From an uncultured Oscillospiraceae bacterium (GTDB lineage: Bacteria > Bacillota > Clostridia > Oscillospirales > Ruminococcaceae), in the NCBI GenBank assembly GCA_910589145.1, contig CAJUSD010000002.1, positions 124,001 through 188,000 of the forward strand: a stretch of 64,000 nucleotides of DNA, in the 5' to 3' direction. The translations under genes were made by a program, and so were the position numbers. The notes beneath the pieces were generated by a model, which worked only from the letters and a program-made list of their open reading frames with translations, was not told where the DNA came from and searched no databases. This document shows positions 58,208 through 64,000 of the stretch, in pieces. How positions within the stretch are numbered: position 1 is the first letter of the stretch; every line of letters begins with the position of its first letter.

Positions 58208-59213
58208 CGGGCAAAGCATCCCTGCACGTATTACAGCGGTACACAAGGAACGTTATGAGCTTGTTTGTGAATACGGCGAAACCTATGCCCGCCTGAAAAC
58301 AAAGGAATATTACAATGGAACAGAGGAATTTCCGACTACCGGCGATTTTGTCCAAATTAACTATATCCCCAATGGGGACAGCCAAATTATCCGTACCCTT
58401 CCCCGCAGGACTTTCTTTTCCCGCCGGGATCCAACCCCTGGACGGGGTGAGCAGGCGGTAGCGGCTAATTTTGACTATGTATTCATTTTACAGTCGCTGA
58501 ACCACAACTTTAATGAAAAACGTCTGGAACGGTATTTAACGCTGGCATGGCAGTCAGGGGCAATTCCAGTGATTGTGCTGACCAAGGCCGACTTGACAGA
58601 AGATTACGAAGTATATCTTAAAGCTGCCGAAGGTTTTGCACCAGGGGTTGACATATACGCGGTCAGCTCTAAAAACGGGTTTGGTATGGACGGGCTGTCG
58701 AAATATATTCAACCCGGAAAAACGGTGGTATTCCTGGGGTCATCCGGGGTAGGAAAGTCCAGCTTGGTCAACGCCTTTGCAGGAGAGGAAATTATGTCAG
58801 TCAGTGCAATCCGTGAAGAAGACAGCCGGGGCCGTCATACTACAACCTATCGTCAACTTATCATGCTGAAAAGCGGAGCCATGGTGATTGATACTCCCGG
58901 TATGCGGGAATTGGGAATGTGGGATGTCTCTACTGGGATTCACAGCGCCTTTGGGGATGTGGAAGAATATCTGGGGAAATGCCGGTTCAGCGACTGCCGT
59001 CACCAATCGGAACCGGGCTGTGCTATCCAGGAGGCAATTGCCAATGGAGATCTATCCCCGGAGCGTTGGGAAAGCTATTGCCGTTTAAAAAGCGAAGCCA
59101 AATTTTCTGACGATAAAACTGCCTATCTACGCCAGAAACAGCAATGGCACAAGTCCCTGGCCAAACAAATCCGCGCCAAAAAGAAGGATGGAAGCAGGAG
59201 GAAATTCTTTTGA
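58161..59213 (+). CDS. rsgA: Ribosome small subunit-dependent GTPase RsgA
   Basis: A 350-residue circularly permuted GTPase that assists 30S maturation. An N-terminal OB fold (to about 95) is followed by G4 VIVLTKADL, G5 AVSSKNG, the P-loop GSSGVGKSSL (about 193-202), G3 VIDTPGMRELG, and a C-terminal zinc site CRFSDCRHQSEPGC. The order G4-G5-G1-G3 is diagnostic. The GTG start has GGAGG 9 bases upstream. It is preceded by an unusual leader with terminator and small frames. The gene overlaps the GNAT gene by 4 bp (TTGA), so they are co-translated. Confidence 0.93.
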   Translation: MDLQNYGFMPEMISIDGQSIPARITAVHKERYELVCEYGETYARLKTKEYYNGTEEFPTTGDFVQINYIPNGDSQIIRTLPRRTFFSRRDPTPGRGEQAVAANFDYVFILQSLNHNFNEKRLERYLTLAWQSGAIPVIVLTKADLTEDYEVYLKAAEGFAPGVDIYAVSSKNGFGMDGLSKYIQPGKTVVFLGSSGVGKSSLVNAFAGEEIMSVSAIREEDSRGRHTTTYRQLIMLKSGAMVIDTPGMRELGMWDVSTGIHSAFGDVEEYLGKCRFSDCRHQSEPGCAIQEAIANGDLSPERWESYCRLKSEAKFSDDKTAYLRQKQQWHKSLAKQIRAKKKDGSRRKFF

Positions 59214-60043
59214 ATATAACAATACGCTTGGAAACACCTACAGATTACCGAACCGTGGAAGAATTGACCCGTGAGGCTTTCTGGGGGTGTATGGATCACC
59301 CCACCTGCGATGGGGAGCATCTGATCGTTCATAAACTGAGAAGCTCCTCCGCCTTTGTACCTGAACTTGACTTTGTAGCAGAAACCGAGGGGCAGCTTGT
59401 GGGCAATATAATTTACAGCAAATCGAAAATTATTGCAGGCGATGGTAGGGAGACAGAGGTTTTAACCTTTGGGCCTCTCAGCGTCCTTCCTGCTTATAAA
59501 AAAATGGGGATTGGTTCTGCTCTGCTGCGTTGTTCCATTGCTAGGGCAAAGGAACTTGGCTATCGGGCAATTATCATTTACGGCCATCCTGATTACTATC
59601 CCCGGTTTGGCTTCCGCCGGGCTGGGGAATATGGTATTACCACCCCACAGGGAACCAGCTTTGACGCATTAATGGCATTGGAACTTTATGATGGGGCTTT
59701 AGATGGAATTTCCGGGAAATTCTATGAGGACAAGGTTTTTGAGATTGCGCCAGAGGAGATAGAGGAATTTGACAAGAGGTTTCCTCCAAAAGACCCTGTT
59801 CAGCTTCTGCCCTTGGATGTTTTGAAAAATAAGCTGCCTGAATCTGTGTTTCACGCTCTTTCCAGCCACAAAATAAAATATATAGCCAGTCTGCAGAAGT
59901 ACAGCGGTGCGGAGCTGCTCTCCTGGAAGGGAATCGACAAAACGGGGTTTGAAAGGCTTAACCACTGTTTGAAAGAACTGGGATTTGCTGAAAAGTTGTC
60001 TTCGTGTTATATTGCGGTTTCAGATTCGCATAAACAAGGGTAA
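59210..60043 (+). CDS. GNAT acetyltransferase with C-terminal RNA-polymerase-alpha-CTD-like domain
   Basis: A 277-residue protein. The N-terminal GNAT domain carries ITIRLETPTDYRTVEELTREAF, the acetyl-CoA loop in LTFGPLSVLPAYKKMGIGSALL (about 93-114) and YYPRFGFRRAGEYGI. After a linker (about 170-215) the last 60 residues contain a helix-hairpin-helix with YIASLQKYSGAELLSWKGI and FERLNHCLKELGF, which resembles the bacterial RNA polymerase alpha CTD. Such fusions may bring acetylation to nucleic acid or to transcription partners. The substrate is unknown. The TTG start has AGGAGG 8 bases upstream and overlaps the rsgA stop. Confidence 0.75.
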   Translation: MNITIRLETPTDYRTVEELTREAFWGCMDHPTCDGEHLIVHKLRSSSAFVPELDFVAETEGQLVGNIIYSKSKIIAGDGRETEVLTFGPLSVLPAYKKMGIGSALLRCSIARAKELGYRAIIIYGHPDYYPRFGFRRAGEYGITTPQGTSFDALMALELYDGALDGISGKFYEDKVFEIAPEEIEEFDKRFPPKDPVQLLPLDVLKNKLPESVFHALSSHKIKYIASLQKYSGAELLSWKGIDKTGFERLNHCLKELGFAEKLSSCYIAVSDSHKQG

Positions 60044-60193
60044 AATGAAAAAGGCAGGTATTGGTTTTACCAGCAGCGGAGCTGGTGCTGAGGGCTTTTA
60101 TTGGCAAACTGGATTTAGCAGTCACAAAAGTCCAGACCTAGGAATCTGAAATTGCCTTATAAACCAAAAGTTTTTTGAAGGGACAAATAAATT

Positions 60194-60766
60194 TTGGAAG
60201 ATAAAAAAGAGATTCGGGCTATCTTTACTGAAAATACTATCCGCGTTTATCAGGCTTATTCGCCTATGATTGCAGAGGAAGCAGTTATTAAGGGAACCTT
60301 TGGGGAACACTTCAACTTAAATCGGATGACCTGGATTAAGCCATCTTTTTTATGGATGATGTACCGTTGTGGATGGGCGCAGAAGCCAGGTCAGGAGCGC
60401 GTCCTGGCTATAGACATTTATCGGGAGGCTTTCGATGAAATTGTATGTAATGCTGTTCCCTCATCCTATCATTTGGAATCAGGTATATCAGCGGAAGAAT
60501 GGAAACAGGCTGTGGCTCATTCCGATATTCGCTGTCAGTGGGACCCAGAGCGGGATATTTATGGAAACCCTTTACCCTACCGTTCTATCCAGCTTGGTCT
60601 AAGGGGAAAAGCAGTTTACAATTATGTAAACCATTGGATTGTACAAATATCAGATATTACAGAATACGTCCATAATCTCCTTATCAAAAGGAACAGTCAT
60701 ATTTCTATAGATAAACTTCTTCCTCCAGAAAAAGTTTATCCTATGTCAAAAGGATTATTTAACTGA
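60194..60766 (+). CDS. DUF4291 protein
   Basis: A 190-residue protein of the DUF4291 family: IRAIFTENTIRVYQAYSPMIAEEAV, RMTWIKPSFLWMMYRCGWAQKPGQ and VLAIDIYREAF are strongly conserved across bacteria and fungi. The function is unknown. The TTG start has AAGGG about 11 bases upstream. It stands 150 bp after the GNAT gene and before a terminator. Confidence 0.88.
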   Translation: MEDKKEIRAIFTENTIRVYQAYSPMIAEEAVIKGTFGEHFNLNRMTWIKPSFLWMMYRCGWAQKPGQERVLAIDIYREAFDEIVCNAVPSSYHLESGISAEEWKQAVAHSDIRCQWDPERDIYGNPLPYRSIQLGLRGKAVYNYVNHWIVQISDITEYVHNLLIKRNSHISIDKLLPPEKVYPMSKGLFN

Positions 60767-60773
60767 TAAAATA

Positions 60774-60815
60774 ATAAGGGGAGGCAGCAACAATGCTGCC
60801 CCCCCCCTCTTATTT
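60774..60815 (+). terminator. Intrinsic terminator after the DUF4291 gene
   Basis: Stem AAGGGGAGGCAGCA against TGCTGCC followed by a C run, with loop ACAA, then TCTTATTTTAT. The right arm has extra C residues, so the stem may slip. Confidence 0.65.
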
Positions 60816-60905
60816 TATAAATTCAAATGTGTTTGTCATTGTAAAGACCCCTGAATAAAGCAAACAGAAAAGGAAATCCTATTCTTAGAAAGGGAGGTAT
60901 TTCCT

Positions 60906-61574
60906 ATGTTTAAACATGAAAAGATGCTGTTTCATCCTGTAGCTGTCGAAAAGCCCAATCCTCAATACGCTGCGCTGCTCCAAGAGCAGATGGGTGGAGG
61001 CAACGGAGAGTTAAAGGCCGCTATGCAGTATATGTCCCAAAGTTTCCGTATTAAAGACCCTGAAATTAAAGATCTGTTTCTGGATATTGCAGCCGAAGAA
61101 CTAGGACATTTGGAAATGGTTGCCCAAACAATCAACTTATTAAATGGACATGATGTGGACGCCCAGTCTGTTCCAGCAGGGGAAATCGAATCCCATGTTC
61201 TTCTGGGATTAAATCCAGGATTAATTAATGCCTCAGGTTATTCCTGGACGGGTGACTATGTTACTGTTACAGGGGATCTTTGTGCAGACCTTTTGTCTAA
61301 TATCGCCTCTGAGCAAAGGGCAAAGGTAGTTTATGAATATCTCTACCGCCAGATCAACGACAAAAAGGTAAAAGAAACCATTGATTTTCTGCTGAACCGT
61401 GAGGAAGCTCATAATGCCATGTTCCGAGAGGCATTTAACAAGGTTCAGGATACAGGTTCCAACCGTGATTTTGGAACTACAAAGGCTGCGAGAATGTATT
61501 TTAGTATGTCGGAACCTTCCCCTGGAAACAATCCATTTAAAAATACTCAGGTTTCCCCTCCTTCTTTCCATTAA
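60906..61574 (+). CDS. cotJC: Spore coat protein CotJC (manganese catalase family)
   Basis: A 222-residue ferritin-like four-helix protein related to Mn catalases. Glutamate/histidine ligand segments are GGGNGELKAAMQYMSQSF, AEELGHLEMVAQTINLL, ASEQRAKVVYEYLYRQIND and NREEAHNAMFREAF. In Bacillus it is part of the inner spore coat and is encoded with cotJA and cotJB; those are not present upstream here. Its presence supports an endospore-forming host. The ATG has GGGAGG 8 bases upstream. Confidence 0.9.
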   Translation: MFKHEKMLFHPVAVEKPNPQYAALLQEQMGGGNGELKAAMQYMSQSFRIKDPEIKDLFLDIAAEELGHLEMVAQTINLLNGHDVDAQSVPAGEIESHVLLGLNPGLINASGYSWTGDYVTVTGDLCADLLSNIASEQRAKVVYEYLYRQINDKKVKETIDFLLNREEAHNAMFREAFNKVQDTGSNRDFGTTKAARMYFSMSEPSPGNNPFKNTQVSPPSFH

Positions 61575-61655
61575 ATTCAAGTGAATTTGACAAGCAAATT
61601 TGCAAGCACAGCCTAAGATGAATCCCATCTAAAGCAGAGAATCCAGAATACTGAC

Positions 61656-61715
61656 AGCAAAGCTATGTGCAGCAAAGCTATGTGCAGCAAAGCTATGTGC
61701 AGCAAAGCTGCACTC
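61656..61715. repeat. 15-bp tandem repeat
   Basis: AGCAAAGCTATGTGC occurs three times in perfect tandem (61656, 61671, 61686), followed by a partial fourth unit AGCAAAGCTGCACTC. Part of the array runs into the dispersed repeat at 61695. The slippage-prone array may vary in length between strains. Confidence 0.85.
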
Positions 61716-61721
61716 CTGAAA
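61695..61721. repeat. Intergenic repeat, copy 2
   Basis: Twenty-four of 27 bases match the copy at 1777-1803. It overlaps the last tandem unit, suggesting that the array grew from this palindrome. Confidence 0.5.
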
Positions 61722-62020
61722 CGTCCCTTGTTCGCCAGTTCAGTTCTGCTAAATTGAGTCCGCCAAGCGCAAAATACTCCTATACAAACGAATTTATGCT
61801 AAATTAATGTGAGTCCGATGAGAAGCCTTTGTCAATTTTAATGTTCTCGATTCTAGCACGCCATTTCAACAGCCGTTGGCTGCAGGCAAGCTTGTCTCCC
61901 GGCAAGGAAAATCAACGCAGTTTGGCGGAAAATATGCAAGCAGGATGGGTGTGGAGCATTTTGGGATAAGTTCTTAGCTTTATCGAACTCACGTTAAATG
62001 AAAGTAAGATTGGGAAATTT

Positions 62021-62056
62021 AAAAACAGGCCCTATCCTTTGTAAGGGATAGGGCCT
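62021..62056 (-). terminator. Intrinsic terminator of the 96-residue gene
   Basis: An 11-bp stem AGGCCCTATCC with a loop of about 8 bases; on the minus strand GTTTTTAAATTT follows. It ends transcription of the gene at 62082. Confidence 0.8.
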
Positions 62057-62081
62057 AGTTCTATGTCAAAAACATTAAAAA

Positions 62082-62372
62082 CTACTCTGCATCAAACACA
62101 ATTGATTGAACAGCGGAAACAATCTGATCAGCGGTAATGCGTGCAACACCCAAGTTATCCAACATGGAATCTGTTTCGGTATTTGTACTGTCTAAATATC
62201 CCACATGGGCAATCTTTAGGGCATTGGCAAACACCTCTGATTCTTCTGAAGTTTCACATGCATTCATCTCCATTTCCAAAAGGCGAAGCGTAACTGCCAC
62301 CGCCTGGGACTTGGTAAAAAGGGCGTTTCCTGCTTCTGAGCGAAATTCGTCCAGCTTTTTTAAAGTTCTCAT
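62082..62372 (-). CDS. Hypothetical small acidic protein
   Basis: A 96-residue soluble, mostly helical and acidic protein (MRTLKKLDEFRSEAGN to QSIVFDAE) with no recognised family. The ATG has AAAGGAT about 11 bases upstream, and a strong terminator follows, supporting a real gene. It lies 125 bp downstream of htrA on the same strand and may be a separate or read-through unit. Confidence 0.6.
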   Translation of the reverse strand: MRTLKKLDEFRSEAGNALFTKSQAVAVTLRLLEMEMNACETSEESEVFANALKIAHVGYLDSTNTETDSMLDNLGVARITADQIVSAVQSIVFDAE

Positions 62373-62497
62373 AAATACACTGCATCCTTTCTGAATTAAT
62401 TTTATATTTTTAGTATTCCCATATTCTGGACGGTATTCAATTACTATCTATGCAATTGCCTAATAAAGCTGCATTCTTATCTTAATTTCTGCTTTTC

Positions 62498-63847
62498 CTA
62501 GGCTTCCATACGGCTTTGCTGGGCAATAATCTGATCTGACAAAGAATCCTGATCCTTTTGCTGGACAGATTGAGGTACTTTTTCGCCCAAAACCGCATTT
62601 ACTTCTACAGTTTGGCCATTTCGGATTACTGTCAACTCTACAGTATCGCCTGCTGAATAGGACTTAATAGATTGGCTGAGGTCATTGCTGCTCTCAATAT
62701 TAAGCCCATTAATTTGTACGATACAATCGCCGGGTTCCAGTCCAGATTCTTTTCGTTCAACCTCTGCAACATACACACCTGCCCTTGAGACACCATAGCG
62801 CATTGCCTTCTGAACAGTATCAATATCAACTAGAGAAATTCCTAGGTAGGGTTTACCAGTGACATAGCCAAATTCCTTTAGTTGATTGACAACCTCCATA
62901 ACATCGTTAATTGGAATGGCAAATCCCAGCCCTTCCAGATTATTGCCAGAACTTTTTGCAACAACTACACCAACCAGCTCACCTTTTTCGTTAAAGAGGC
63001 CGCCGCCGGAATTGCCAGGATTAATGGCAGCATTTGTTTGAAGAAGGTTCATTGTTTCGCCGTCAATGGTAATTTCGCGGTCAAGGGCGCTGACAATTCC
63101 ATTTGTAACAGTTCCACCTAATTGTCCTAAGGGATTTCCAACAGCAACAGTTTCTTCTCCTACAACAAGATTATCAGAATTTCCGATTGCAGCAGGGGAA
63201 AGCCCAGTAGCTTCAATTTTAATCAGGGCAACATCCTTTTCACTGTCCGCACCAATAATTTTCGCCTCGTAGGACTCTCCGTTATGGAGTCGGACAGTAA
63301 CAGAAGCAGCATCCTCTATAACATGGTTATTGGTGACAATATAACCATCTTCAGAGAGAATAACCCCGCTGCCTGCACCGGATGCAACATATTGCTGAAC
63401 CCAGAATCCCCCACCAGTTACGACGGATTCAGTAGTAATTTCAACCACACTGTTGGCAGTGGCGGCAGCAATCTGAGCGGTTGTCATTGCCTCTGGAGCA
63501 GTGTTGACATTGGTTGCATTAGCAGTGTTGGGATTCATTTCAGGAGTGCTGGAAATGCTTGAACTGGATGTGGAGTTTAAAGAGGGATTGCCAACAGAAG
63601 GAACTTCAGCCATGGACCCATTATCGGCAAAACGGGAAGCCAGCAGCCCGCCGCCAAAGCCTGCCGCACCAGACAGGATAACGCTGCATACCATAGCGGC
63701 GGCAATCAGTTTAGACGTTTTGCCCTTTTTTTCCTTTAATTCTTCAGAGTAGTACGTTTGGGATGAATAAGAATCCTGTGTAGACAAAGACTGGGAATTT
63801 TGGTTTTCACTGTAAAAAGAATCATTTCTATTATTAAAATCGCTCAT
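62498..63847 (-). CDS. HtrA/DegP-family serine protease with PDZ domain
   Basis: A 449-residue membrane-anchored protease. A low-complexity Ser/Gln/Asn-rich cytosolic N-terminus (1-45) leads to one TM (about 47-68), a Ser/Asn/Thr linker to about 125, then a trypsin-like domain. The catalytic triad is the His in IVTNNHVIED, the Asp in SEKDVALIKI and the Ser in NPGNSGGGLF. A PDZ domain (about 335-425, with LEPGDCIVQINGLNI) follows. The protease degrades or refolds damaged exported proteins. The start ATG has GGAGG 9 bases upstream. No paired sensor kinase is seen nearby. Confidence 0.95.
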   Translation of the reverse strand: MSDFNNRNDSFYSENQNSQSLSTQDSYSSQTYYSEELKEKKGKTSKLIAAAMVCSVILSGAAGFGGGLLASRFADNGSMAEVPSVGNPSLNSTSSSSISSTPEMNPNTANATNVNTAPEAMTTAQIAAATANSVVEITTESVVTGGGFWVQQYVASGAGSGVILSEDGYIVTNNHVIEDAASVTVRLHNGESYEAKIIGADSEKDVALIKIEATGLSPAAIGNSDNLVVGEETVAVGNPLGQLGGTVTNGIVSALDREITIDGETMNLLQTNAAINPGNSGGGLFNEKGELVGVVVAKSSGNNLEGLGFAIPINDVMEVVNQLKEFGYVTGKPYLGISLVDIDTVQKAMRYGVSRAGVYVAEVERKESGLEPGDCIVQINGLNIESSNDLSQSIKSYSAGDTVELTVIRNGQTVEVNAVLGEKVPQSVQQKDQDSLSDQIIAQQSRMEA

Positions 63848-64000
63848 AATGATTATCCTCCTAAAAATTTTCCTTTTGTTTTTGTGGTTCTCTTTTGTTC
63901 TGCTTTTAGTATATCCTTTGATTTTGATAAAAACTTAAACGGATTGAAACAGAACGCTGAAAAATATTTCAATATTTTTTGTTATTTATGTGATGGTCTT

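Larger units (their letters stand above)
61575..62081. other. Intergenic region with tandem and dispersed repeats
   Basis: Five hundred bases with no convincing gene between the convergent cotJC and the small unknown at 62082. It holds three perfect 15-bp tandem repeats (61656-61700), a dispersed repeat copy at 61695-61721, and a terminator facing left at 62021-62056. The rest shows no clear feature. Confidence 0.6.

Noticed and set aside
1-64000. Search by eye for tRNA, rRNA and CRISPR arrays
   Set aside because: No cloverleaf with a TTCRA motif, no rRNA-like segment and no regularly spaced repeat array of CRISPR type was recognised. The 15-bp repeats at 61656 are contiguous without spacers.

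Overview
The window looks like a chromosomal segment of a motile, spore-forming, anaerobic gut bacterium of the class Clostridia, probably from the Oscillospirales. The support is: a flagellar hook cluster and a chemoreceptor, spore genes (a SpoIID-like protein and the coat protein CotJC), a complete V/A-type ATPase operon, host-glycan hydrolases (GH95 fucosidase and GH42 beta-galactosidase), many TTG and GTG starts behind strong AGGAGG ribosome sites, and palindromic intergenic repeats typical of that order. The taxonomic call is inference from gene content.

Layout. 1-1513: end of a flagellar cluster on the minus strand (flgM, flgN, start of flgK). 1915-3220: a ParA-type ATPase with a ComFB-like partner. 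3452-6688: a nucleotidyltransferase-like protein and a chemoreceptor. 6800-10626: three tandem paralogous amidohydrolases, one without its metal ligands, and a zinc-ribbon protein. 11056-15234: comEC, holA and an RNase M5-like gene. 15254-17982: an MBOAT-family membrane protein and a DHHW-family partner, both lacking the expected catalytic residues. 18074-22185: a three-gene operon of a dynamin-like GTPase, a second P-loop GTPase and a tail-anchored membrane protein, with its own promoter. This is the best candidate for an undescribed system.

22401-31550: V/A-type ATPase operon, transcribed right to left in the order H/G-C-I-K-F-E-A-B-D. 31711-34532: Nudix hydrolase and GH95. 34503-38320: Lrp regulator, aminotransferase, DUF362 ferredoxin-like protein and ispE. 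38532-43355: an AT-rich orphan gene, GH42, a DapA-family aldolase/lyase, a BirA-type regulated bioY, and an IS3-type transposase remnant. 43576-50774: SpoIID, citrate synthase, split chromate transporter, EpsG-like polymerase, a membrane protein and DAHP synthase. 50800-57333: a DUF2975/HTH/DUF4173 membrane-regulatory module, an APH-like kinase, YdcF, FolC and an anchored unknown. 57840-60766: rsgA with an unusual leader, a GNAT protein with a C-terminal domain like the RNA polymerase alpha CTD, and DUF4291. 60906-63847: cotJC, a small unknown and an HtrA protease.

Two copies of a roughly 160-bp MITE-like element with 19-bp terminal inverted repeats lie at 10881 and 16657 in opposite orientation. 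No tRNA, rRNA, CRISPR array, integrase or intact insertion sequence was recognised. Several start codons were placed by ribosome-binding-site spacing and differ from the longest possible reading frame. Promoter calls are by eye from -35/-10 matches with 17-bp spacing.
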